Assembly: GCA_020051095.1 (NCBI GenBank) | Contig: JAGVJN010000014.1 | Coordinates: 92,511 to 156,510, forward strand | Direction: 5' to 3' | Length of the DNA stretch: 64,000 nt | Source: Pseudomonadota bacterium | GTDB lineage: Bacteria; Pseudomonadota; Gammaproteobacteria; Legionellales; Legionellaceae | In this document: positions 47,939-56,588 of the stretch, in pieces | Layout of the letters: each line of letters opens with the position of its first letter | Position numbering within the stretch: position 1 is the first letter of the stretch | Notes under the pieces: model-generated | What the model was told of the DNA's origin: nothing | Database searches by the model: none | The model's input: only the letters and a program-made list of their open reading frames with translations | Position numbers and translations under genes: made by a program

Positions 47939-48905
47939 CATAACGCTTATTGAAGCCGTCACCATGGCTTTAGCCCATGAAATGGCGAAAGATGATAGCA
48001 TTGTTGTTTTTGGAGAGGATGTTGGAAAAAATGGGGGCGTTTTCCGTGCCACCCAAGGACTGCAAGAAAAATTTGGCGAACACCGTGTGTTTGATTCGCC
48101 CTTAGCAGAATCAATGATAGCGGGTTTATCGGTTGGCATGTCTGTGCAAGGTCTAAAACCGGTTGCAGAATTTCAATTTATGGGTTTCATTTACCCTGCC
48201 TACAACCAGATCGTTTCCCATGCCGCAAGAATGCGCAATCGAACGCGCGGGCGTTTACATTGCCCGATTGTCTTTCGAGCTCCCTTTGGAGGCGGTATTC
48301 GTGCACCCGAGCATCATTCAGAAAGTACAGAAGCAGTTTTTGCGCATATTCCTGGATTACAAGTTGTTATCCCATCCTCACCACGACGGGCCTATGGGCT
48401 ATTATTAGCCGCTATTCGTAATGAAGATCCGGTCATATTTCTAGAGCCTAAACGAATTTATCGCCTAGTGAAGCAACCGGTTGAAGATAACGGGGAAGCG
48501 CTACCTCTAGGCAAATGCTTTACCTTAAAACAAGGGGATGATGTGACCCTAGTCAGTTGGGGGGCCAGCATTCATGAAACAACCCAAGCAGCCGCTCAAC
48601 TTGAAGAAGAAGGTATCTCCTGTGAGGTCATCGATGTGGCATCCATTAAGCCACTTGATATGGAAACTATTTTAGAATCCGTTGAAAAAACCGGCCGCTG
48701 TGTCATCATCCATGAGGCAGCAAAAACCTGCGGCGTTGGCAGTGAAATTTCAGCCCAAATCGGTGAGCATTGTTTGACTGACCTGCTAGCACCTGTTCAA
48801 AGAGTGACTGGTTATGATACGGTTATGCCCTATTTTCAGCTTGAAAAAGAATATATCCCAAGCGTTAAACGCATAAAAGATGCTGTATTAAGCATAATGG
48901 AGTAA
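47931..48905 (+). CDS. pdhB: 2-oxoacid dehydrogenase E1 beta subunit
   Basis: 324 residues. Motifs: VFGEDVGKNGGVFRATQGL, FDSPLAESMIAGLSVGMS, EFQFMGFIYPAYNQI, and the C-terminal transketolase domain with DVASIKPLDMETI and HEAAKTCGVGSEI. Start overlaps pdhA by eight bases and the stop is two bases before pdhC. Confidence 0.95.
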   Translation: MANITLIEAVTMALAHEMAKDDSIVVFGEDVGKNGGVFRATQGLQEKFGEHRVFDSPLAESMIAGLSVGMSVQGLKPVAEFQFMGFIYPAYNQIVSHAARMRNRTRGRLHCPIVFRAPFGGGIRAPEHHSESTEAVFAHIPGLQVVIPSSPRRAYGLLLAAIRNEDPVIFLEPKRIYRLVKQPVEDNGEALPLGKCFTLKQGDDVTLVSWGASIHETTQAAAQLEEEGISCEVIDVASIKPLDMETILESVEKTGRCVIIHEAAKTCGVGSEISAQIGEHCLTDLLAPVQRVTGYDTVMPYFQLEKEYIPSVKRIKDAVLSIME

Positions 48906-48907
48906 GG

Positions 48908-50020
48908 ATGAAAGAATTTAAATTACCCGATTTAGGTGAAGGTTTGCCTGATGCAGAAATCCACGAATGGTTCGTTAAAGTAGGTGATGTAGTCAAAGTT
49001 GACCAACCACTTGTGTCCATGGAGACAGCAAAAGCGGTTGTTGATGTGCCAAGTCCCCAAGACGGTGTTATAGAAAAACTGTTTGGCCAACCCGGCGATG
49101 TCATAAAAACAGGTCAGCCATTAGTTGGATTTACTCAGCAAGTGTCTGAACGAAAAGATCAAGGAACGGTTGTCGGTAATCTTGAAGAACTAGCGGATGT
49201 GGGAGAGGATAATTTTATTATCGGCTCTGCTCAAACAAGCAAACGTATAAAAGTTTCCCCCGCAATCAAACTGCTAGCCAAAAAGCTAGGTGTTGACTTA
49301 AACAATATCAAAGGCAGTGGCGAGCAAGGCCGAATTACTCGTGAAGATGTTGAGAAAAAACATGCTCAATCACAAACTATACCGGAAGGATTTGAAGCTC
49401 TGAAAGGCGTTAGACGAGCCATGCTTGCCAGCATGGAACAATCTCATCAAGAAATTGTGCCTGTTAGCATCTATGACGAAGCGGATATTCATGCCTGGTC
49501 TGGCCAACAGGATATTACCGTTCGATTAATTCGTGCGCTAGCCAAAGCCTGTCAAGCAGAGCCAGCATTGAATGCCTGGTATAATACCCAACATAAAGCG
49601 CGTCGTTGTTTTGATAAAATGCACCTTGGCATTGCAATGGATAGTGCCGAAGGGCTATTTGTACCGGTTATCACTGATGCGGGCAACCAAACTGATCAAG
49701 TCTTACGGGAAACGATCAATCGTTACAAGAAACAAGTCGCTGAACGCAATATTCCTGCAGAAAATTTAAAAGGAGCAACTATCACTCTTTCGAATTTTGG
49801 TAAGTTCTCAGGAAAATTCGCCAGTCCAATCATTGTGCCACCCATGGTTGCAATTTTAGCAGTAGGCCGTTTACATGAAGCAGCCATTGCTAAAGATGGG
49901 AAAATTAATGCTCATCCTGTATTGCCGTTATCGCTCACATTCGATCACCGCGCAATCACAGGAGGCGAAGCAACAAGGTTTTTAGGTGCTGTGATACAGG
50001 CATTGCAGGCGGCCTCTTAG
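48908..50020 (+). CDS. pdhC: 2-oxoacid dehydrogenase E2 (dihydrolipoyl acyltransferase)
   Basis: 370 residues, compact. One lipoyl domain with the modified lysine K42 in METAKAVVDV, a peripheral subunit-binding domain (KVSPAIKLLAKKLGVDLNNI, then SGEQGRITREDV), and the acyltransferase core ending in LTFDHRAITGGEATRF with catalytic H347. The usual DHRxxDG ending is replaced by DHRAITGG, where Asp becomes Thr. Lipoamide dehydrogenase (E3) is not adjacent, so it must be encoded elsewhere. Confidence 0.94.
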   Translation: MKEFKLPDLGEGLPDAEIHEWFVKVGDVVKVDQPLVSMETAKAVVDVPSPQDGVIEKLFGQPGDVIKTGQPLVGFTQQVSERKDQGTVVGNLEELADVGEDNFIIGSAQTSKRIKVSPAIKLLAKKLGVDLNNIKGSGEQGRITREDVEKKHAQSQTIPEGFEALKGVRRAMLASMEQSHQEIVPVSIYDEADIHAWSGQQDITVRLIRALAKACQAEPALNAWYNTQHKARRCFDKMHLGIAMDSAEGLFVPVITDAGNQTDQVLRETINRYKKQVAERNIPAENLKGATITLSNFGKFSGKFASPIIVPPMVAILAVGRLHEAAIAKDGKINAHPVLPLSLTFDHRAITGGEATRFLGAVIQALQAAS

Positions 50021-50191
50021 TTTATCCTGAGCGTTTATTAATAGCAGATAGTTGACTTGCATATTGGATTCAAAAGTGATAAATTTGTCATCTTTTAAGA
50101 CAAATACAAGCAAAAGCGTTCAATCGATCTTGACATTTGGCATGTTCACTGCAAAAGTGGCTAATTGGTGCACTATAATCAGGGAGTTTTT

Positions 50192-51100
50192 ATGAGCAAT
50201 ACCCTTCAACAACATCACTTTAATGCAATTATCTATTATGCAGGTGAAATCTTTGCAATGGAAATGCAATTAGAAGCGGCAAAACAGCACTGTTTGAATA
50301 CTGAAGATAAGCTTACCTCACAACTATTATCAGAAGATGTCACGGATGTTCTAAATAATCGTAAAGCTATCCGACAAGAAACACGAGATGCCGGTAAACA
50401 ACTTTCTGAACAATACAATCTGGCACTTCAAAAAGGCCATGAATATCGACTGCTTATCGAAAAAGACTATCTCGACGCGCAAAACACGCTTAGAACGTAT
50501 TTAACCAATTACGCTCACAAACCGGTGCGAGAGCAAATATATCAATTAATCACCCAAGCGAGAAAAGGCATTCAAACCATCGATTTTGATACCAATCCTT
50601 TCTGGATTGATAATAACGCTTATACTTTATTTATTAAGCAATTAGCAAACAGTTTAAACCAAACTTATAACCATACCTATACCTATCAAGAGCCTGTTAC
50701 CAATCATTTTCTCATGACTTTATTAGCCCATCCATTGGTACGAGGCGGAAACTCCTTGTCACTAATAGGAGGCCTCGCAGCGCTCACGGTAGGTATTCTT
50801 GCTACAGCGGGCATCATTACGGGTCTTCCCATTGCAACCGTATCAACGTTAATCACCGCAGGCGCTATTGTTAGTGCTACGGCTATTGCTTTGATAACCT
50901 GTAGCTTCTTCCGCCATCGCTCTCCTGATGAGCTCGCAGCCCGAAGTGAAAAAATATCCGTGCCTGGCATGACCAGCCAAACAGTGCAAATAAATCCTTT
51001 GCTAGGAACTGCTGCGAACGACGCGAATATCCCAACCGCAGTGCAGGAGACAACACCAAGCGATGAAGAAAGACCAGCAGAAAGCCCATCAACTAGGTGA
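50192..51100 (+). CDS. 302-residue protein with two membrane helices, candidate effector
   Basis: The ATG at 50192 has GGGAG about seven bases before it; an in-frame TTG at 50165 is less likely. Residues 1-185 are helical and charged (a coiled-coil region near 20-95). Residues about 187-240 are two Ala/Gly/Ile-rich membrane helices (SLIGGLAALTVGILATAGII, then IVSATAIALITCSFF). The C terminus (TTPSDEERPAESPSTR) is acidic and polar. The layout, helical body then membrane hairpin then acidic tail, is like known membrane-inserted effectors of intracellular bacteria. No motif recognised. Confidence 0.75.
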   Translation: MSNTLQQHHFNAIIYYAGEIFAMEMQLEAAKQHCLNTEDKLTSQLLSEDVTDVLNNRKAIRQETRDAGKQLSEQYNLALQKGHEYRLLIEKDYLDAQNTLRTYLTNYAHKPVREQIYQLITQARKGIQTIDFDTNPFWIDNNAYTLFIKQLANSLNQTYNHTYTYQEPVTNHFLMTLLAHPLVRGGNSLSLIGGLAALTVGILATAGIITGLPIATVSTLITAGAIVSATAIALITCSFFRHRSPDELAARSEKISVPGMTSQTVQINPLLGTAANDANIPTAVQETTPSDEERPAESPSTR

Positions 51101-51112
51101 TTAATTTATCTT

Positions 51113-51140
51113 CCTGTCCCAATGGCTCCATTGGGACAGG
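51113..51140. terminator. Perfect 13-bp inverted repeat between convergent genes
   Basis: CCTGTCCCAATGG (51113-51125) pairs exactly with CCATTGGGACAGG (51128-51140); the inner pairs must open to give a loop. It lies just after the stop at 51100 and before the end of the opposing comEC, so it probably ends both transcripts, although no T run follows on either side. Confidence 0.65.
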
Positions 51141-51194
51141 TCCAAACCCTTTATGTTTAATTGCTGCCCCTGTTCTACTATTTATCAGATATTA

Positions 51195-53363
51195 TTATAA
51201 CGTCACTTCAATCATGCCATCCTCGGCAGTATTTTTTACTTGGATTGACAATCCCTTAAGCCGTTTGATAACAACCCCATGAGGAAAGTGGTATTTATTA
51301 TCCACACCCGAAGAAATAATGGCCATAGTAGGCGACACAGCTTCTAAAAACCGTTGGCTGGAGGAGGTTTTACTGCCATGATGAGGCACCACTAATACAT
51401 CACTTTTCAATTTGTCCTTGTAATGATTAACCAGATAAGTTTCAGCTTCACGCTCAATGTCTCCAGTTAACAATATTGAATGAGATGGCGATGATATCTT
51501 CAACACACACGAGTGATTATTTTTCTCACCGATGAAAGACCTTAAAGGAAGAAACTCAAAATGTATGCCATCCCATGTCCAATCCGAATAGGAATGACAA
51601 TTGTGCCCACGACGATAATACCTTGGTGAGTCAGATATTAATTGTGCATTGGGAAAAACATGGCTAATGGAATTAAGACCACCACGATGATCTAAGTCTG
51701 GGTGCGATACCACAATACTATCTAGTTGCTTCAGGGCATAGTATCGAAAAAATGGTAATATGACACTGGTACCAATGTCACCTCCTCCGCCATAAAATTG
51801 AAGACCAGTATCATACAGTAATTGATGGTGTTGCGTTGCAATTAGGATAGATAAGCCCTGTCCTACATCAAACACAACAATTTTAGCCTGATTGGCTAAG
51901 GGACGTATTTTAACCGGGATAAAACTAACTGCCAAAAGGATAAATGCTGGCAGGAGTAAGGAGCGCTTGGGTACTAGGATTAAGATAAATAACGCCAGTA
52001 AAATACCACAAATCTGCCAGATTGATTGCAAAGCAAAATGCCAATTTAATAGCGACATTTTCTGAAAACCGGTTAGGAGAATAATTAATCCTTTCACTAA
52101 TTGATTAAAAAGCCAATCACCAATGCCTCCACAACCAAAAAACATCATCAGCACTTTGAATAATCCAAGGGGCAATAACACCAAACTGACATAAGGTATT
52201 AACACCAAGTTGGCAAGCAATCCATTGTTTGCCTGATAGCTAAAAATATAAAGAGTGAAAGGCATTAACCCAAGCAAACACCCTACCTGCAGCAGCACCA
52301 TTTTTTTTAAACCTTTGTACTTAATTCGTTGATTGGTTATCAATAAAACAGCCACAGCAATGAACGATAAATAAAATCCAGGCATGACCAAGCAATGCGG
52401 TTCAAAAGCGACACAAAGAAATAGCGCAATTTGCCAGGCCTGCCAACTGCTCAGGTATTGATTAGTAAGATACCTTGATAAGAGAGCAGCTGACATAACA
52501 ACCGAGCGCTGAGCTGGTACCGCAAATCCCGCAATCAAAGCATAAAAAAGCGCACAACCCAGCGCACCGATAGCAGCTAGTCGCTGAGCAGGGAAATAGA
52601 GCGTTATTCTCGGTATACTTCGATACAGGTAACTAAAGAGAAAAAAACACAATCCCGTTATCAAGCCGACATGTGCCCCCGAAATGACCATCAAATGGGC
52701 TGTCCCAGTATCGCGAAATTGCTTCCATAAGTCAGGGCGAATGTCATTACTAATACCAAGGGTCAAAGCGGCAATTAGCGCTTTTGCATCCCCATCAAGC
52801 GAAAGGTTTTGAACGGATTGATAGAGTTTTCCCCTGAGTTTTTCTATGGGGTAGCTATTTTGATTACCCAATACGTTAACAGTGGAAGGCTGAAAGGATC
52901 CGAGTCGGTCAATGTGATGAGCCCATGCCCATTGTTGAAAAGAAAATGAGCCTGGGTTCTTCAGATCATGCGGTTTTTTTAACGTTGCTTTCATTGCAAC
53001 CATATCACCAATCTGTAGAGGTGGACAATGAAAATAACAAGATAGTCTTATTCGGGCAGAAACTTTTTTAAAATCAAGCGATTCTAATTTGATATCCACC
53101 ACACTTTTCTGTAAAGAATAGTTAGGTACATGGATAATTCTGCCTTTTATTGGGACGTTGCGAATGATACTAGAAGATGGCAGGCCATTTGCGGCAGTGA
53201 GCCATTGATGGAATAAAGTGGTACCCATGCCTAAAATGAATAGCAATAAAGTGGGCTTTAATGGGTACTGCCATAGAAGATAGCCTAACAAAAAGTAGGG
53301 AATAAAATAGTGTGGAGCAGGCAAAAGCATAGCGCTCCCTGCTATAAACGCGAGTAAAATCAT
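51195..53363 (-). CDS. comEC: DNA internalisation protein ComEC/Rec2
   Basis: 722 residues. N-terminal DUF4131-like region with soluble OB-type part, a multi-helix competence channel domain (with DTGTAHLMVISGAHVGLITG as the diagnostic segment), and a C-terminal metallo-beta-lactamase-like domain (VFDVGQGLSILIAT, SHPDLDHRGG, VPHHGSKTSSSQRF). It carries single-stranded DNA across the inner membrane in natural transformation. Located downstream of recJ. Suggests the organism encodes at least part of a competence pathway. Confidence 0.94.
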   Translation of the reverse strand: MILLAFIAGSAMLLPAPHYFIPYFLLGYLLWQYPLKPTLLLFILGMGTTLFHQWLTAANGLPSSSIIRNVPIKGRIIHVPNYSLQKSVVDIKLESLDFKKVSARIRLSCYFHCPPLQIGDMVAMKATLKKPHDLKNPGSFSFQQWAWAHHIDRLGSFQPSTVNVLGNQNSYPIEKLRGKLYQSVQNLSLDGDAKALIAALTLGISNDIRPDLWKQFRDTGTAHLMVISGAHVGLITGLCFFLFSYLYRSIPRITLYFPAQRLAAIGALGCALFYALIAGFAVPAQRSVVMSAALLSRYLTNQYLSSWQAWQIALFLCVAFEPHCLVMPGFYLSFIAVAVLLITNQRIKYKGLKKMVLLQVGCLLGLMPFTLYIFSYQANNGLLANLVLIPYVSLVLLPLGLFKVLMMFFGCGGIGDWLFNQLVKGLIILLTGFQKMSLLNWHFALQSIWQICGILLALFILILVPKRSLLLPAFILLAVSFIPVKIRPLANQAKIVVFDVGQGLSILIATQHHQLLYDTGLQFYGGGGDIGTSVILPFFRYYALKQLDSIVVSHPDLDHRGGLNSISHVFPNAQLISDSPRYYRRGHNCHSYSDWTWDGIHFEFLPLRSFIGEKNNHSCVLKISSPSHSILLTGDIEREAETYLVNHYKDKLKSDVLVVPHHGSKTSSSQRFLEAVSPTMAIISSGVDNKYHFPHGVVIKRLKGLSIQVKNTAEDGMIEVTL

Positions 53364-53425
53364 CCATTAAAAAGACTTGCCAAACTAAGCGCTAATCTAA
53401 AACATCCTTTTCCTTTTTGCAAGCT

Positions 53426-55210
53426 TTACCACACATAATCAACAGAAGGTTCTGATACGATTGCCGTTGGTTGTGTTTGTTGATGCAGATTTAATGCATC
53501 AACCAATATCTGCAAACGGCTTCTGCCTTGATAATGGTTAATATCCAGCTTATAGGCAATATGAATGGTTTTTGCGTGGTGATTTGGCCATCGGCGCGTA
53601 TCAACATTAAATGCGATGGCATCAATTACCGATTTGTTGCCAGCGGGCGATAACGACATTTTTAGATGATGCCCCCCAACAATCCGTTGATCCAACAATT
53701 CAAATACGCCATCAAAACAAGGTTCCGGAAACTGTTGTCCCCACGGGCCAGAACGCTGTAACAATTGGGCTGTTTCTAGTGTCATCCACTCAGGCAATAA
53801 TTCACCATCTGTCCAGATCAACCCTTGGCAATCCGATTCATCGATATGCTGGCTAACTACTTGATTAAATGCCGCTTTAAACTGTTCAAATCGTTCTGCC
53901 CTAAGACTCAATCCTGCCGCCATTGCATGCCCACCAAATTTGATAATCATATCGGGTGCTTCACGATCGATATCCGCTAATACATCTCGGATATTTAAAC
54001 CATGAATAGAACGTGCCGATCCTTTTAACTCACCTTCATCCCCACGGGCAAACGCAACAACAGGACGATGGTATTTTTCTTTTATCCGTCCAGCTAAAAT
54101 GCCAATGACTCCTTGATGCCACTCAGGATCATACATCGCAAGACCAAGTGGTAACTGCCCTGAATTAGCCATGGATTTGCTGAGTTTTTGAATCGTATCA
54201 AGGGCTTGTTCTTTCATTGTGAGCTCAATTTGTCTCCGGGTTTGGTTTAATTCATCCAATTGACTGGCTAGCTGATTCGCTTTTTCATCACTACCGGCAA
54301 GTAAACAAGCAATCCCTAAAGACATATCATCTAGTCGGCCCGCCGCATTTAATCGAGGTGCAATGGCATAGCCTAAATCGGTTTCTTTAATACGGTCTAT
54401 ATCTCGCCCTGCAATTTTTAATAACGCTTTGATACCTGGCCGACATCGGCCTGCACGAATCCGTTGGAGCCCTTGGTCTACCATGATGCGATTATTTTGA
54501 TCCAAGGGCACGACATCAGCCACTGTGCCTAATGCAACCAAATCTAATAACTCAGCCATATTAGGCTCTGGAATACCGGCGGATTGAAACCATTCAAGGT
54601 TTGCCAAATGCCGACGCAATGCCATCATCACGTAAAAAATAACCCCACAACCAGCAATAGCTTTGCTCGGAAACTCACAATTTGGTTGATTGGGGTTAAC
54701 AATGGCATACGCATTGGGTAATTGATCGCTCGATAAATGATGATCCGTGATCACAACATCAATGCCATGTTCATTTGCCTTATCCACACCCTCAAAACTT
54801 GAAATGCCATTGTCTACCGTGACCAATAAACTTGGCTTTAAAGGTAATGCATGCTCAACAATTTCTGGCGACAACCCATAGCCAAACTCAAAGCGATTAG
54901 GAACTAAAAAATTGACAGATTGAGCACCTAAAAGTTTTAGGGCACTAATGGCAATGGATGTAGAAGTCGCTCCATCTGCATCAAAATCCCCTATCACTAG
55001 AATGTTTTCATGTGTCATGACTGCTTTAGCGAGTCGCTCAACTGCTTTGTCAATGTTTTTGAGTAAAGCGGGCGATATAAGCATTTTTAAATTATTATCC
55101 AGCATGGAAGTCTGGGTGATCCCTCTTGCCAAATAAATGCGATTTAATAAAGGATGTTCGCTAACGGTCGTCATGCCAGCAGTTGGAATCTGTCTTCGCT
55201 TAATTCTCAT
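53426..55210 (-). CDS. recJ: Single-strand-specific 5'-3' exonuclease RecJ
   Basis: 594 residues. DHH phosphoesterase motifs: GDFDADGATST (Asp 75, 77, 79), VTVDNGISS, DHH at 156-158, and the DHHA1 motif KFGGHAMAAGLSL. C-terminal OB fold present. Acts in recombination and mismatch repair; in naturally competent bacteria it also processes incoming DNA, fitting its place beside comEC. Start overlaps the preceding gene (ATGA). Confidence 0.96.
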   Translation of the reverse strand: MRIKRRQIPTAGMTTVSEHPLLNRIYLARGITQTSMLDNNLKMLISPALLKNIDKAVERLAKAVMTHENILVIGDFDADGATSTSIAISALKLLGAQSVNFLVPNRFEFGYGLSPEIVEHALPLKPSLLVTVDNGISSFEGVDKANEHGIDVVITDHHLSSDQLPNAYAIVNPNQPNCEFPSKAIAGCGVIFYVMMALRRHLANLEWFQSAGIPEPNMAELLDLVALGTVADVVPLDQNNRIMVDQGLQRIRAGRCRPGIKALLKIAGRDIDRIKETDLGYAIAPRLNAAGRLDDMSLGIACLLAGSDEKANQLASQLDELNQTRRQIELTMKEQALDTIQKLSKSMANSGQLPLGLAMYDPEWHQGVIGILAGRIKEKYHRPVVAFARGDEGELKGSARSIHGLNIRDVLADIDREAPDMIIKFGGHAMAAGLSLRAERFEQFKAAFNQVVSQHIDESDCQGLIWTDGELLPEWMTLETAQLLQRSGPWGQQFPEPCFDGVFELLDQRIVGGHHLKMSLSPAGNKSVIDAIAFNVDTRRWPNHHAKTIHIAYKLDINHYQGRSRLQILVDALNLHQQTQPTAIVSEPSVDYVW

Positions 55211-56031
55211 AACGACGTTCTCCTAAGCATCTGCCACCAACGCTTTGCAGGTTGCTGGTAAGTTATATTGTTCCAGGACCAATTACATGAGAATGATCGA
55301 CAAGCCCTTTCGATTATTGCAAGCGTTTCCTCACAATACTCCGTTAATACTATGAGTTCGGATTCATAGACATTCTTCGCTTCAAAAGGGCTTTTAATGG
55401 TCATGTCCGGCCAAATATCTGCCAAACGCATCATATTGGCATCATCCGATATCATCACTTTTTTACTAAGCGATAATTCGCCCTGGCCCCAAAACCAAAC
55501 CCCATTGACAATTGAAGAAGATTGGGTCATTGGCTGTAATGTATGCAAATACATTTGCGCTTCAGTCATTCTCTTCTGCCATACCATATCGTCACCTAAT
55601 TGAGCCAGATAGGGCATGAGCGATTTATTATGTAAGTAGGAAGGCGAAAAACTATTGATTAAAACAGGTTCATTCATTTGGCCTAACCATAAGGTAGGGC
55701 TATGATAATGAAGCCTTATCCCTTCCTGCTGAAAAAAATCACTTATCTTATCAAAATACCACCGTCCCCTTTCATCATCAAGGTTTAATCGCGGTCCACA
55801 CTGTGCAATAACGGAATCGTTGTGAGTAGTATGAAAATATACGGGGCTAATAACAACCCAATCACCCAACAGATTATGATACCATTTTAACAGGTCAGCC
55901 ATCGGGGGTTGTTTTGAATCATAGCCCGCACCAATTAATACATTTTCGAGCGGATCGCGCCAATGTTCGACGGAATGAATCGGGGGATGGGGGTGGTTAG
56001 ACCAAACAATGATGTTTTTATTTTTTTTCAT
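55207..56031 (-). CDS. recJ-associated conserved protein (often labelled phosphoglycerate mutase-like)
   Basis: About 274 residues from the ATG at 56031; a TTG at 56079 would add 16 residues. Core pattern DWVVISPVYFHTTHND, GIRLHYHSPTLWLG, WQKRMTEAQMYLHTL, and VNGVWFWGQGEL matches a family I recall next to recJ in beta- and gammaproteobacteria, where databases sometimes call it phosphoglycerate mutase. No mutase catalytic Ser or metal motif is visible, so I do not assign an enzyme activity. Four-base overlap with recJ suggests a linked function. Confidence 0.75.
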   Translation of the reverse strand: MKKNKNIIVWSNHPHPPIHSVEHWRDPLENVLIGAGYDSKQPPMADLLKWYHNLLGDWVVISPVYFHTTHNDSVIAQCGPRLNLDDERGRWYFDKISDFFQQEGIRLHYHSPTLWLGQMNEPVLINSFSPSYLHNKSLMPYLAQLGDDMVWQKRMTEAQMYLHTLQPMTQSSSIVNGVWFWGQGELSLSKKVMISDDANMMRLADIWPDMTIKSPFEAKNVYESELIVLTEYCEETLAIIERACRSFSCNWSWNNITYQQPAKRWWQMLRRTSL

Positions 56032-56213
56032 TTGATATAATTTGTTAATTAGTATGGGTGATTTTAGCAAGTAGAACAAATGCCAAATTCATCAACAACC
56101 GACAACATTGTTAGTTTGTACTGAAAATCGAAAGATATGCCTACTTAATGATTGCCCACTTTTTTTCTTGCAACTCGGTACAAACAAACTGAAGTCAATT
56201 TATAGGTTTTTTC

Positions 56214-56588
56214 ATGCAAATCAATCTAGAACGCCCAGATAGCCACAGCATACAATCATACAGCGATCAGGGGGTTGTCATCAATGATAAAACCTATCGC
56301 AGCAGCCTGATCGTTAGCCAACAAACAATTGACGATAATTGGCAACAAACTCATATTCACTTACTCAACGAAGATGATGTTTCCCGGATATTAATATTTA
56401 ACCCAGAGATCGTCATTATTGGTCATCCAAGTTCGGGTCAATTTCCCAATGATGCCATACGGTTACTTTTTTCTCAGAAAAAGGTTGGCCTAGAGTGCAT
56501 GGACATTGGGGCAGCTTGCCGAACATTTAACGTGCTATTAAGTGAATTAAGAAATGTCACACTTGCCCTGATTATACCTGCCGCTTAG
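56214..56588 (+). CDS. Mth938-like domain protein (DUF498 family)
   Basis: 124 residues. The compact Mth938/NDUFAF3-type fold is recognisable from VIIGHPSSGQFP and the conserved ECMDIGAACRTFNVLLSELR ending. In eukaryotes the homologue NDUFAF3 helps complex I assembly; the bacterial role is unknown. Its end overlaps the convergent relA stop by 17 bases. Confidence 0.88.
   Translation: MQINLERPDSHSIQSYSDQGVVINDKTYRSSLIVSQQTIDDNWQQTHIHLLNEDDVSRILIFNPEIVIIGHPSSGQFPNDAIRLLFSQKKVGLECMDIGAACRTFNVLLSELRNVTLALIIPAA

Noticed and set aside
50130..50179. TTGACA at 50130 and TATAAT at 50174 as one promoter for the 50192 gene
   Set aside because: They are 38 bases apart, far from the 16-18 expected, and the TATAAT would put the transcript start inside the ribosome site.
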